Assembly (NCBI GenBank): GCA_004026145.2
Contig: CP034976.1
Span: 1,824,480 to 1,888,479, forward strand
DNA length: 64,000 nucleotides
From: Takifugu bimaculatus
Lineage: Eukaryota > Chordata > Actinopteri > Tetraodontiformes > Tetraodontidae
Reading direction: 5' to 3'
Shown here: piece after piece, positions 47,211 through 59,336 of the stretch
Numbering within the stretch: the first letter of the stretch is position 1
Layout: every line of letters starts with the position of its first letter
Position numbers and translations under genes: made by a program
Notes under the pieces: model-generated
What the model was told of the DNA's origin: nothing
Seen by the model: only the letters and a program-made list of their open reading frames with translations
Database searches by the model: none

Positions 47211-50200
47211 GGCATGCTTACTTGGTGGCATCCGACAGACCTGTGCATATGTCAGTTTGGGGCCGACCTGAAAAGTCAGAGCACAAGGATTTAGTTTCCA
47301 ACATGAGCATCGTTGCAACAGCTCTGGTAAAACCAGATTAATATTGGCTGACAATTCTGTCACCTCACGGACCCTGAATAACCCGGCTTGCTGGCTTTGA
47401 GAAGATTCTGTTCACGCACTTCAGGACCATTAAAATAAAACAAGGTTGCGTCTGACAGTGAGTGTTTATGACATTATTAGTAAATGTACCTTGTTCTCAG
47501 TTGCAGGTACTGGTGTTACGGACACATTCACCGCAGAAATAGGAGGGAAGTTGGCCTCCCCGATCTCAGGAAGAGGTGACGGCTTCCTCTCTGCGTCCTA
47601 TAAAGCAACACTGGGTCATTGTGGAAACTGAGCACAGGGGTGTCCACAAGGCAAAACCAGCAGTTGCTTACCAGCTCCTTTGTCTTGTCTGCTTCCCTCT
47701 GTTGGTATCTTCTCCCCATGCTGACGGGTCCTCTCCTGCAGAAAGGAGAAGTCACAACTGCTCTGGTCCCCATAAATCATCTGAATTCCCGAGAAGGGAA
47801 TTAAAAGCATCTTCACAAACATTAAATGATGGCTAGAATACCTTTGTAGTCTGGGAGCTTTGACACGGGGAGATGCTGACAGTCCGGGCAAAGTTTTCTG
47901 GCAACATAAAAGTGAATAATCTGGTCATGAAAACATGATTTCACATAATGAGGCGATGTTCATTGGACTACAGTAATTAATCTGGAACTACTTTTTAAAA
48001 ACGAACACTGCCACTTGCTGGACATATGGTGCCTGCACATTTAGCTTTATCTATTTAAATGACTCAAAAGGACGCAATGTGGAAAATGTTGTCAGGCCAA
48101 AGACAACTGATCTCCAACGCTCAACTAGACAGAATTTATCAGGAAATAAAAATTTTCTCCATGTGCAGATGATAGTTAGATGTGTGGATCTGGCTGAACA
48201 CTTACAGGCTGTGGGCAGTCTCTGAGAGCCTTGGAGGGCTGGAGCTCCGACACTGGCCCTGGGATGTCCACACCTCTACCCGTCTGGGGGAACTCAGCCT
48301 GGGGTGTGCCCTTAGACCACACCATTCCCTTCGTCTCGTCCCCACTGTTGCCCCCTTCAGCCATCACGTGCTGCTCAGGACAGATGGAGTCAATCTTGGA
48401 TGGAGTGGAAGCATCTCCACAAGCACCAGGGGGCAACGTTTGAGTGGCAACGTGCTGACGCTCAGGTCTCGGGGGGGCCAGGTCTTCAGGTGCGCTGTCA
48501 AAACAAATTGAGACAGAGGGACCATCGCCCTCTTCTCGGCTCGGGATTTTCCGGATGCGTGAATTCGCTGGAAGCCACGAACGTTTGAGCTCCGCATTTT
48601 CCTGCCACTCAAACTGGGATTTGGGGAATTTACAGCGTGTTTCTGGACCGTACAATTTTCCTAGATTGTTGAGAGACGAGGTCGTGACTTCGGTGTGATG
48701 GGAGGAAACAGTATCCGATGAGGATTTTGTGGTCACACGCACATCGACCTCACTCGGTAGGGACAATTCAGGAGGTGTTGAAAATAATCCAGGGTCTGGT
48801 CCAGGAGGAAGTGTTGGGAATAATCCAGGATCTGGTCCATGAGGAGGTGTTGGGAATAATCCAGGGTCTGGTCCAGGAGGAGGTGTTGGGAATAATCCAG
48901 GATCTGGTCCAGGAGGAGGTGTTGGGAATAATCCAGGGTCTCGTCCAGGAGGAGGTGTTGGGAATAATCCAGGGTCTGGTCCAGGAGGAGATATTGGGAA
49001 TAAACCAAGGTCTCGTCCAGGAGGAGATATTGGGAATAAACCAAGGTCTAGTCCAGGAGGAGATATTGGGAATAAACCACGGTCTAGTCCAGGAGGAGGT
49101 GTTGGGAATAAATCAGGGTCTGGTCCAGGAGGAAGTGTTAGGAATAAATCAGGGTCTGGTCTAGTAGGAAGTGTTTGGAATAAATTGGAGTCTGGTCCAG
49201 GAGAAAGTGTTGGGAATAATCCAGGGTCTGGTCTAGTAGGAAGTGTTTGGAATAAATTGGAGTCTGGTCCGGGAGAAAGTGTTGGGAATAATCCAGGGTC
49301 TGGTCCTGGAGGAAATGTTAGGAATAAATCAGGGTCTGGTCCTGGAGGAGGTGTTGGGAATAAAACAAGGTCTAGTCCAGGAGGAAGTGTTAGGAATAAA
49401 TCAGGGTCTGGTCCGAGAGGGGGTGTTGGGAATAAACCAATGTCTAGTCCAGGAGGAGGTGTTGGGAATAATCCAGGGTCTGGTCCAGGAGGAGGTGTTG
49501 GGAATAATCCAGGATCTGGTCCAGGAGGAGGTGTTGGGAATAATCCAGGGTCTGGTCCAGGAGGAGGTGTTGGGAATAATCCAGGATCTGGTCCAGGAGG
49601 AGGTGTTGGGAATAATCCAGGGTCTGGTCCTGGAGGAGGTGTTGGGAATAAAACAAGGTCTAGTCCAGGAGGAAGTGTTAGGAATAAATCAGGGTCTGGT
49701 CCGAGAGGGGGTGTTGGAAATAAACCAATGTCTAGTCCAGGAGGAGGTGTTGGGAATAAATCGGGGTCTGGTCCAGGAGGAAGTGTTAGGAATAATCCAG
49801 GGTCTGGTCCAGGAGAAAGTGTTTGGAATAAATCAGGGTCTGGTCCAGAAGGAAGTGTTAGGAATAATCTAGGGTCTGGTCTAGGAGGAAGTGTTATGAA
49901 TAAATCAGGGTCTGGTCCAGGAGAAAGTGTTTGGAATAAATCAGGGTATGGTCCAGAAGGAGGTGTTAGGAGTAAATCGGGGTCTGGTCCAGGAGGAAGT
50001 GTTGGAAATAATCTATGGTCTGGTCTAGGAGGAAGTGTTATAAATAAATCAGGGTCTGGTCCAGGAAGAAGTGTTCGGAATAAATCAGGGTCTGGTCTAG
50101 GAGAAAGTGTTAGCAATAAATCAGGGTCTGCTCTAGGAGAAAGTGTTAGGAATAAATCAGGGTCTGGTCCAGGAAGAAGTGTTCGGAATAAATCAGGGTC

Positions 50201-50701
50201 TGGTCTAGGAGAAAGTGTTAGGAATAAATCAGGGTCTGGACCAGGAGCACGTTTCTGGAATAATCCAGGCTCTGATCCAGGAGGAGGTGTTAATAACCTG
50301 GTTTGCAGCACAGTGGATGGACCAGGCTCATCTGTTGCCCACTGGTTCTGCTCCTGCTCAAGGTCATCAGCATCAATGGGACGGATGCTGTAGAAGCTGT
50401 TTGACCCATCTGGAGTGTTTTCCTCTCCGCCTGTGCTCCGTCTGTCCAGCGCCACACAGGGATCTGATTCAAGGGTGGGCCCGACACCACGTGTTGGGTT
50501 CCTAAGAGCCTCAGGTTCCTCCTTACACCTGCTGTCTCCTGTAAGCTCTGCATCCAAGCATGCTTGCTGGGTTCCTGCGGTGGTGTGCTGCCTGTGCTCC
50601 ACCGTCTTCGTGCTCCGTCGAGCGTAGGGCGGGAAGTCTGACAGACTGCTGTCACTGTCGCTGTCGCTCCACTCCTCAGTCTTACTACAGCTGCACCCCA
50701 T
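46980..50701 (-). CDS. MGCSCS-start, 12-residue-repeat protein with LARP4-like tail (gene 1, 1,003 aa)
   Basis: Coding exons on the minus strand: 50701-48206, 47897-47842, 47735-47672, 47597-47490, 47267-46980. The 1,004 codons including stop stay in frame. A noncoding exon ends at 50858 (CCAAAG|GTAAGT). The start is the ATG after an acceptor at 50711, giving MGCSCSK, a classic N-myristoylation plus palmitoylation signal, then EEWSDSDSDSS. Residues ~137-641 are about 42 units of PTPPPGPDPGLF. Residues 642-832 are unique. The small exons give GRRYQQREADKTKEL, GEANFPPIS and KLTYAQVC, resembling the LARP4/4B C-terminal motifs (SNFPPL, KLSYAEVCQ). The end has eight YPDLSPP-like units. There is no La motif or RNA-recognition domain. 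Membrane-tethered scaffold is an inference; I know no named family. Confidence 0.65.
48770..50295 (-). repeat. 36-bp coding minisatellite, ~42 units (gene 1)
   Basis: The unit, read on the plus strand, is CCAGGAGGAGGTGTTGGGAA plus TAATCCAGGGTCTGGT. Since 36 is a multiple of three, the array preserves the frame and gives 12-residue units on the coding strand. Two plus-strand frames also stay open for hundreds of codons by the same logic. Units vary mostly at positions that swap Gly/Asp, Pro/Leu and Thr/Ser. Confidence 0.9.
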
Positions 50702-50857
50702 CTTCTGAAGTCTGAAGCAGAAACAACAAAAAAGCCACTGCCATGACCACACACACTCACAGTCATTAACAGATCTGTTAATTGAAAACATTTAGACTTT
50801 GGTAGAGCTGCCAGCAGAGCTCAACTTGATCCCAACCATCAACTCCCAGTCACTTAC

Positions 50858-50960
50858 CTTTGGACCTTTAACAAGCGTGCACGTCAGTACGAAGCTTGTC
50901 GCTCTTGGAGGGTGATTCTCGGTGGGAGGGTCAAGGAATGAGGCGGCAGATCTGATTCTG
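50858..50960 (-). promoter_or_regulatory. Noncoding exon 1 / promoter-proximal region of gene 1
   Basis: Read on the minus strand, the exon ends GGTCCAAAG|GTAAGTGACT at 50858. The upper end (about 50960) is a guess, as no TATA box or start site is clear. The equivalent in gene 2 ends at 56543. Confidence 0.45.
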
Positions 50961-51300
50961 GATCAAAAATCTGCAGTTGGAGAGAGATGAGTTGTCTTGG
51001 TGTAGTTATGGTTTCAGCTTAACCTTTAACGATTAATGTCTGTAGGTGTAGCAGCAACACTTGAATATAATGAGTTTTTTGGTTTCAATTAAAGCCATTT
51101 CTGATCAAAGCTCAATGGCTTTCAGTTAAAGTCACCTGTTGTGACTCACAACCCAAAATGGCCTTTTATCTGTTATCTGTCTCCAAGCATTCAAATTAAC
51201 AGTCAGAAAATGACTTCAGTTCCACAATAGTTTCTTTTCCCTCTCAAAATCACAGATAAAGTTCTAACTTTAGACAGGAACAGAAAGAACAGCTGAATTA

Positions 51301-51629
51301 ACACCTATCTCATCAGATTATTTGTAACAGAATAAGCAGATAACGTAGCATTTCCCTGTTCATATCTGCTACTTGCAATTTAGAATTTGTCAATAAAACT
51401 ATGCTATGACACAAACTACAGTTTAATAGATGGCTGTGCTCCTAAAAAGAGCAGCATTTGTGGCTCATAAACCTCACAGACACTGCTATGCTCTTTCAAC
51501 ATTATTATGATGGTGACTTTTTCAATCAAATATCTTCTATTTGATAATTGCCCAAACCGGGATTTGAACCCTCTGGGGTCTTCAGGAGGTTTCAATCAGG
51601 TTGTCTGTTACAGCAATTGTCGACTGGCC
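51301..51629 (+). mobile_element. Diverged Dada-like 3' terminus
   Basis: It aligns with about 16950-17291 of copy 1 (TAGATGGCTGTGCT, GGCTCAT, GATAAT, GTCGACTGGCC) with many substitutions. It ends at CTGGCC like the intact copies. The following DNA, CGCACCGGCCCGGGATCGATTCCTGG, is T-arm-like, so it may be another tRNA-like target, though I cannot assign one. Confidence 0.6.
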
Positions 51630-51812
51630 CGCACCGGCCCGGGATCGATTCCTGGCCATGGCACATTGCTTTTAACTTGATTTCATTTATCGGAGTTGAA
51701 TCTTGTTTGATTTTTTTTTAAGACGTTTCACCTCCACTGGGTCAGCAGAGGCCCCCAGTGTTCCTGATAAATATCCAGCCAGATGTTATTCACTTCTTAA
51801 GTACTTCTAACA

Positions 51813-51943
51813 TTGAGATTTAATGTTGCACTATTGTACATCGTTTTAGATTTAATATTTAACCCCTGTACATAGTTTGGGATTTAATGTTGCACTATGT
51901 ATATATAGTTTGAGATTTAATGTTTTACAAGTGTCTTTGTGTT

Positions 51944-52023
<80 letters not shown>

Positions 52024-52284
52024 TGTTTAAATAAAATTGAATTTCCCACTTTGGTCCACACTGTTGTCAACATTTCTGTCTTCGCAAAAAGCCAACTCAA
52101 GGCGGCAGAGTCCTGAATTGAAAACCATATCTCAAGAACTCAAGTATCATGCTAACAACACTAATATTCCATCTGTCTATCCCCAACTGAATTAACTCCC
52201 CACCTATCTCATCAGATTATTTGAAACAGAATAAGCAGATAACGTAGCATTTCCCTGTTTATATCTGCTACTTGCAATTTAGAA
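51813..52284 (+). mobile_element. Dada-like 3' UTR relic with (TG)n expansion
   Basis: GAGATTTAATGTTGCACT repeats, a 74-bp TG run (51947-52020), AATAAA, then the 3' region up to CAATTTAGAA. It breaks at exactly the same base as the relic at 40429 and is followed by the same AGCGGGATTATGG sequence. Confidence 0.65.
51947..52020. repeat. (TG)n microsatellite
   Basis: About 74 bp of almost pure TG. It replaces the short TGTGTTTGTG present before AATAAA in the other Dada 3' UTRs. Confidence 0.9.
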
Positions 52285-52533
52285 AGCGGGATTATGGGGT
52301 TACTGGAAATGTCTCTTTATTGTATAGGGACATAGAAAACTTTATTTTGTGGGTGTGTAATTTACCTATTGTATTGATTTGTCCTTAAAGTCTAATGGTG
52401 GCCAGCAAGGCTGCTGGACTCGTTCAGCCCCAGAGGTTTCACACACTGAGCCCCTGGGCCCGAGACCCCTGAGCTCCCCCCTGGGCCCTGGACTTATCTC
52501 CATACACTGTATAAATAAACTTTGAATTTTCAG

Positions 52534-52578
52534 GTTCCAGTTCAGATGATGAATACTGAGACGAGATTTGAAACCTAT
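52534..52578 (+). pseudogene. Truncated serpin exon remnant
   Basis: The first 45 bp of the serpin exon (VPVQMMNTETRFETY) after the same TTTTCAG acceptor. It is cut off at CTAT and joined to the duplicated repeat-gene block. Confidence 0.7.
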
Positions 52579-53025
52579 CAGTAACACACCTGTACCTGGA
52601 CATTCTGCACACATTCATGTTTAAAATGGTGTTTAAACACTTGTAATGGTTTTAAACACTCATCAAAGTCAGTGTTTTCAGATTCTGTGATTTCACACTG
52701 GACAGAATGTGAATGAGGTACATCAACAAATCCTTTTTACTCAAACAGAAGTTCTATATCCAAAGCACTCCTGATTAACTCAAATAAAAGCCTAACAAAC
52801 TCAGTACCAACATTAGATAAATAAGATGCAAACAGACATATTGCTCAGTGCTTTTTAATAGAAGAAATCAGAATGATAAGCATCAATTATGCAGGTGTGT
52901 TTAAAGAAAAACACTGGAATCTAAACAAACCAAAGAAAAAAGTCCCCTAAAGCAGCAATGGAAGAGGTGCAGATTCTGTTCGGCTTCTTTTGTAAAGACA
53001 GAAAACAAAAGTCCGTTCACAGCCA

Positions 53026-56000
53026 TTAATATCGCCACTTATTTGGACGGCGAGTCTCTGCTGCTTGGGGCTGTTGTTCTGGGTAGGGTGGGCTAAGATC
53101 TGGGTAGGGTGAGCTAAGGTCTGAGTAGGGTGGGCTAAGGTCTGAGAAGGGTGGGCTAAGGTCTGGGTAGGGTGGGCTAAAGTCCGTGTAGGGTGGGCTA
53201 AGGTCCGAGTAGGGTGGGCGAAGGTCTGGGTAGGTTGGGCGAAGGTCTGGGGATGGGGCATGCTTACTTGGTGGCATCCGACAGACCTGTGCATATGTCA
53301 GTTTGGGGCCGACCTGAAAAGTCAGAGCACAAGGATTTAGTTTCCAACATGAGCATCGTTGCAACAGCTCTGGTAAAACCAGATTAATATTGGCTGACAA
53401 TTCTGTCACCTCACGGACCCTGAATAACCCAGCTTGCTGGCTTTGAGAAGATTCTGTTCACGCACTTCAGGACCATTAAAATAAAACAAGGTTGCGTCTG
53501 ACAGTGAGTGTTTATGACATTATTAGTAAATGTACCTTGTTCTCAGTTGCAGGTACTGGTGTTACGGACACATTCACCGCAGAAATAGGAGGGAAGTTGG
53601 CCTCCTCGATCTCAGGAAGAGGTGACGGCTTCCTCTCTGCGTCCTATAAAGCAGCACTGGGTCATTGTGGAAACTGAGCACAGGGGTGTCCACAAGGCAA
53701 AACCAGCAGTTGCTTACCAGCTCCTTTGTCTTGTCTGCTTCCCTCTGTTGGTATCTTCTCCCCATGCTGACGGGTCCTCTCCTGCAGAAAGGAGAAGTCA
53801 CAACTGCTCTGGTCCCCATAAATCATCTGAATTCCCGAGAAGGGAATTAAAAGCATCTTCACAAACATTAAATGATGGCTAGAATACCTTTGTAGTCTGG
53901 GAGCTTTGACACGGGGAGATGCTGACAGTCCGGGCAAAGTTTTCTGGCAACATAAAAGTGAATAATCTGGTCATGAAAACATGATTTCACATAATGACGC
54001 GATGTTCATTGGACTACAGTAATTAATCTGGAACTACTTTTTAAAAACGAACACTGCCACTTGCTGGACATATGGTGCCTGCACATTTAGCTTTATCTAT
54101 TTAAATGACTCAAAAGGACGCAATGTGGAAAATGTTGTCAGGCCAAAGACAACTGATCTCCAACGCTCAACGAGACAGAATTTATCAGGAAATAAAAATT
54201 TTCTCCATGTGCAGATGATCGTTAGATGTGTGGATCTGGCTAACACTTACAGGCTGTGGGCAGTCTCTGAGAGCCTTGGAGGGCTGGAGCTCCGACACTG
54301 GCCCTGGGATGTCCACACCTCTACCCATCTGGGGGAACTCAGCCTGGGGTGTGCCCTTAGACCACACCATTCCCTTCGTCTCGTCCCCACTGTTGCCCCC
54401 TTCAGCCATCACGTGCTGCTCAGGACAGATGGAGTGAATTTTGGATGGAGTGGAAGCATCTCCACAAGCACCAGGGGGCAAAGTTTGAGTGGCAACGTGC
54501 TGACGCTCAGGTCTCGGGGGGGCCAGGTCTTCAGGTGCGCTGTCAAAACAAATTGAGACGGAGGGACCATCGCCCTCTTCTCGGCTCGGGATTTTCCGGA
54601 TGCGTGAATTCGCTGGAAGCCACGAACGTTTGAGCTCCGCATTTTCCTGCCACTCAAACTGGGATTTGGGGAATTTACAGCGTGTTTCTGGACCGTACAA
54701 TTTTCCTAGATTGTTGAGAGACGAGGTCGTGACTTCGGTGTGATGGGAGGAAACAGTATCCGGTGAGGATTTTGTGGTCACACGCACATCGACCTCACTC
54801 GGTAGGGACAATTCAGGAGGTGTTGAAAATAATCCAGGGTCTGGTCCAGGAGGAGGTGTTGGGAATAATCCAGGATCTGGTCCAGGAGGAGGTGTTGGGA
54901 ATAATCCAGGGTCTGATCCAGGAGGAGGTGTTGGGAATAATCCAGGATCTGGTCCAGGAGGAGGTGTTGGGAATAATCCAGGGTCTGGTCCAGGAGGAGG
55001 TGTTGGGAATAATCCAGGATCTGGTCCAGGAGGAGGTGTTGGGAATAATCCAGGGTCTGGTCCAGGAGGAGGTGTTGGGAATAATCCAGGGTCTGGTCCA
55101 GGAGGAGATATTGGGAATAAACCAAGGTCTTGTCCAGGAGGAGATATTGGGAATAAACCAAGGTCTAGTCCAGGAGGAGATATTGGGAATAAACCACGGT
55201 CTAGTCCAGGAGGAGGTGTTGGGAATAAATCAGGGTCTGGTCCAGGAGGAAGTGTTAGGAATAAATCAGGGTCTGGTCTAGTAGGAAGTGTTTGGAATAA
55301 ATTGGAGTCTGGTCCAGGAGAAAGTGTTGGGAATAATCCAGGGTCTGGTCTAGTAGGAAGTGTTTGGAATAAATCGGAGTCTGGTCCAGGAGAAAGTGTT
55401 GGGAATAATCCAGGGTCTGGTCCTGGAGGAAATGTTAGGAATAAGTCAGGGTCTGGTCCTGGAGGAGGTGTTGGGAATAAAACAAGGTCTAGTCCAGGAG
55501 AAGGTGTTGGGAATAAATCAGGGTCTGGTCCGAGAGGGGGTGTTGGGAATAAACCAATGTCTAGTCCAGGAGGAGGTGTTGGGAATAAATCGGGGTCTGG
55601 TCCAGGAGGAAGTGTTAGGAATAATCCAGGGTCTGGTCCAGGAGAAAGTGTTTGGAATAAATCAGGGTCTGGTCCAGAAGGAAGTGTTAGGAATAATCTA
55701 GGGTCTGGTCTAGGAGGAAGTGTTATGAATAAATCAGGGTCTGGTCCAGGAAGAAGTGTTCGGAATAAATCAGGGTCTGGTCTAGGAGAAAGTGTTAGCA
55801 ATAAATCAGGGTCTGGTCTAGGAGAAAGTGTTAGCAATAAATCAGGGTCTGGTCCAGGAAGAAGTGTTAGAAATAAATCAGGGTCTGGTCTAGGAGAAAG
55901 TGTTAGGAATAGATCAGGGTCTGGACCAGGAGCACGTTTTTGGAATAATCCAGGCTCTGATCCAGGAGGAGGTGTTAATAACCTGGTTTGCAGCACAGTG

Positions 56001-56386
56001 GATGGACCAGGCTCATCTGTTGCCCACTGGTTCTGCTCCTGCTCAAGGTCATCAGCATCAATGGGACGGATGCTGTAGAAGCTGTTTGACCCATCTGGAG
56101 TGTTTTCCTTTCCGCCTGTGCTCCGTCTGTCCAGCGCCACACAGGGATCTGATTCAAGGGTGGGCCCGACACCACGTGTTGGGTTCCTAAGAGCCTCAGG
56201 TTCCTCCTTACACCTGCTGTCTCCTGTAAGCTCAGCATCCAAGCATGCATGCTGGGTTCCTGCGGTGGTGTGCTGCCTGTGTTCCACCGTCTTCGTGCTC
56301 CGTCGAGCGTAGGGCGGGAAGTCTGACAGACTGCTGTCACTGTCGCTGTCGCTCCACTCCTCAGTCTTACTACAGCTGCACCCCAT
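53026..56386 (-). CDS. MGCSCS-start, 12-residue-repeat protein with LARP4-like tail (gene 2, 883 aa)
   Basis: Coding exons: 56386-54251, 53943-53888, 53781-53718, 53643-53536, 53313-53026. All stay in frame (884 codons with stop). The noncoding exon ends at 56543 and the coding-exon acceptor is at 56396. It differs from gene 1 by scattered substitutions and by exactly ten fewer 12-residue units (about 32). N-terminus, unique region and LARP4-like small exons are conserved, including GEANFPPIS-type and KLTYAQVC motifs. The donor after the large exon is GTAAGTGTTA rather than GTAAGTGTTC. Both genes staying open despite repeat-length change argues for a constrained product, unless they are two haplotypes of one gene. 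Confidence 0.65.
54816..55980 (-). repeat. 36-bp coding minisatellite, ~32 units (gene 2)
   Basis: Same unit as gene 1. The array is 360 bp shorter, i.e. exactly ten units, as judged from the large-exon lengths. Confidence 0.9.
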
Positions 56387-56984
56387 CTTCTGAAGCCTGA
56401 AGCAGAAACAACAAAAAAGCCACTGCCATGACCACACACACTCACAGTCATTAACAGATCTGTTAATTGAAAACATTTAGACTTTGGTAGAGCTGCCAGC
56501 AGAGCTCAACTTGATCCCAACCATCAACTCCCAGTTACTTACCTTTGGACCTTTAACAAGCGTGCACGTCAGTACGAAGCTTGTCGCTCTTGGAGGGTGA
56601 TTCTCGGTGGGAGGGTCAAAGAATGAGGCGGCAGATCTGATTCTGGAAAAAAATCTGCAGTTGGAGAGAGATGAGTTGTCTTGGTGTAGTTATGGTTTCA
56701 GCTTAACCTTTAACCATTAATGTCTGTAGGTGTAGCAGCAACACTTGAATATAATGAGTTTTTTGGTTTCAATTAAAGCCATTTCTGATCAAAGCTCAAT
56801 GGCTTTCAGTTAAAGTCACCTGTTGTGACTCACAACCCAAAATGGCCTTTTATCTGTTATCTGTCTCCAAGCATTCAAATTAACAGTCAAAAAATGACTT
56901 CAGTTCCACAATAGTTTCTTTTCCCTCTCAAAATCACAGATAAAGTTCTAACTTTAGACAGGAACAGAAAGAACAGCTGAATTA

Positions 56985-57183
56985 ACTCCCCACCTATCTC
57001 ATCAGATTATTTGTAACAGAATAAGCAGATAACGTAGCATTTCCCTGTTCATATCTGCTACTTCCAATTTAGAATTTGTCAATAAAACTATGCTATGACA
57101 CAAACTACAGTTTAATAGATGGCTGTGCTCCTAAAAAGAGCAGCATTTGTGGCTCATAAACCTCACAGACACTGCTATGCTCT
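56985..57183 (+). mobile_element. Dada-like 3' tail running into the assembly gap
   Basis: CACCTATCTCATCAGATTAT to CACTGCTATGCTCT matches 51306-51494 and, more distantly, 16950-17150. It is interrupted by N at 57184. Confidence 0.6.
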
Positions 57184-57283
57184 NNNNNNNNNNNNNNNNN
57201 NNNNNNNNNNNNNNNNNNNNNNNNNNNNNNNNNNNNNNNNNNNNNNNNNNNNNNNNNNNNNNNNNNNNNNNNNNNNNNNNNNN
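57184..57283. other. Assembly gap (100 N)
   Basis: Exactly 100 N, a conventional length for a gap of unknown size. The order and orientation of 57284-64000 relative to the left side rest on scaffolding, not continuous sequence. Confidence 0.98.
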
Positions 57284-57621
57284 CCTTATCATCGCGTTGG
57301 GGTTTTGGATCTACCTTCGGCGTCTGATGGTCACTTGACGCCTCAGTCACCATGAAGGCAACGGACAACGGCCCAACAAGAGTTGACTGGACCGGTTTGG
57401 ACGGCTTTGACCCAACTGGAGTGTTTTCCTCTCCGCCTGTGCTCCGTCTGTCCAGCGCCACACAGGGATCTGACTCAAGGGTGGGCTCGACACCACGTGT
57501 TGGGTTCCTAAGAACCTCAGGTTCCTCCTGACACCTGCTGTCTCCTTTAAGATCTGCATCCAACCATGCATGCTGTCAGTGTCGTCAGTCTTACTACAGC
57601 AGCACCCCCATCTTCTAAATC
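57284..57621 (-). pseudogene. Third repeat-gene paralogue, inverted copy, cut by the gap
   Basis: Minus-strand equivalent of 42597-42934, with the same extra G after ATG (GATGGGGGTGCTGCTG). A few substitutions (VEPTLES for IGPTLES). The rest lies in the gap. Confidence 0.65.
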
Positions 57622-59336
57622 CTGAAGCAGAAACAACAAACTACTGGAGCAGTGAATGAATTAAATGTAATAATAATAACAACCACAGACCAGAAAATAA
57701 GTTTAAATTGCCGGCATATTATTTGAATGAAACAGACAGAAAAAACATCAAATATACAGTTGACATACAATTGACAGGCTTTTGACATCACTTTCAAAAG
57801 AAATGAAATATTCTTCCCTTTTTGTTCAAGTTTGTAGTTTTCAATCCTTTTTGGGTTTTTCTTTTTTTTTTAAAGTTTCAACCATTTCTCACACTTTGTT
57901 GTTTATACCAACAAACCAGTTACACTTGGAACAATACCCTTAAAGTACTCACAAGGATGAATAACCAAAAACACCATAGTAAAATTTAAACTCAATAATT
58001 CAGCAAAAGACTGAACAATTTGTTTCCAAAAATAAATGCCCTTTTTTTTAAAAAAATTAATTAAACGAAAAGATCCTTTTGTTGTCCTGAACCTTTCATT
58101 TAGAGTCTATGGGAGTCTTCTGCACTTTTGCAGAGAGATGTGGGCAAATCCTACCAGTTCTGATGAAGCAGGGGGCTTTGCTTCTGCGTGATGCACGGTT
58201 TCTGGGTCATCGTGGTCTCCATGGGTGGCTCGCCATCTTGTACTACGCACGCGGATTCCAACTCTCCGACTGTTTCTGGTCCACTCTTAAAAAGGCCTAC
58301 CATAATAACCAAATAAAATAAATATAAACTCAAATAATACATATGGTAGGTTTAAAATTAAATAAAAGTCCATTTCCAGTTCACTAAACACTTGAAAAGG
58401 TAGTGCACTCGCCGTCTCAGCGCAAAATAAATAAATACCATCCACAGGCTCATGCCCCCCTCAGCATCTTCCCCACGTGTATGTTCACCATTTTAACATA
58501 AAACAACATAAACCCCCACATAGCTTTGCATCTCCACGAAATGACTCATAAATCATGAGAAAACAGTTCTTACATTAAATGAAATAAACTTTTACACTCA
58601 CCAAGTCCCGTTTGGTATCAAAAATAACTTCACCAAATCACGGACAAGTTGGAAAAAACAAAGATACCTCCTCGGAGCACGAAAACAACTCCAGTTCGAC
58701 TCCTTTTTTCACTCTTTTCTCTTTTTTTTCTATCCCAATCAGCGGCTCTGTGAAGAACGTTTGCTCATCTCCAATTCAGGTGCAGTGGAAAAGCCAAAAC
58801 AACCCGATTGGCTGTGGCTAGTCACCTGGTCCACGTCAGCACAGCCCTTCAAAATAAGAGTCTAAACACAAATTTCAAGTCGCTTCAAACAAAATGGAAT
58901 CACAATGAATTTACAAAGCTTTAACTCTTACCTAGACACCGTATCATGAAACATACAATTTTAATGATTTTTAACCATCTTGATCCATTTGTCTATCACT
59001 TAAAATGTATTTTTTATTAGCTGTTTTTTTTATTAACATGCTTTTATTGTATGAGGCTTTGTAAACCAGGGTTACATATGCAGGCCTCTCTGTGTGGTTA
59101 TACTTTAGCAGGCAGCATTATACGTGGGTAAATACATATGCCAGCTCCAGGATCTTCAGCTGAGATCATCCAGTGTTGTGTTGTATCAAACCAGATTAAA
59201 ATTGTGCTATTCAGGCACCTATTTTATTTTTAGAGCTGATTCAGAAACATTCTAAGGAGTAATAAAGTGAGACTCTACAAGGCAAATGTTTCTTTTTTAA
59301 GGCTCTTTATATGTGATGCAATTCCATTTTCCACAC

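Larger units (their letters stand above)
46529..51494. repeat. ~5 kb direct duplication, left copy (right copy 52577-57183)
   Basis: It contains a complete repeat-protein gene, its first noncoding exon and a Dada 3' end. The right copy has the same order and strand. Differences are scattered substitutions and ten fewer 36-bp units. The left junction of the right copy falls at a shared CTAT within the serpin exon remnant. Confidence 0.85.
52577..57183. repeat. ~4.6 kb direct duplication, right copy
   Basis: Same content and strand as 46529-51494. It ends at the assembly gap within the Dada-like 3' tail (56985-57183). Confidence 0.85.

Noticed and set aside
48770..50295. CRISPR-like regular 36-bp repeats
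   Set aside because: The repeats are contiguous with no unique spacers and encode a protein repeat in a eukaryotic gene.
49185..50393. Glycine-rich 402-codon plus-strand frame (and the 434-codon one at 54774-56078)
   Set aside because: Both are antisense shadows of the 36-bp minisatellite. The minus frame has intact splice sites and conserved flanks in two copies.
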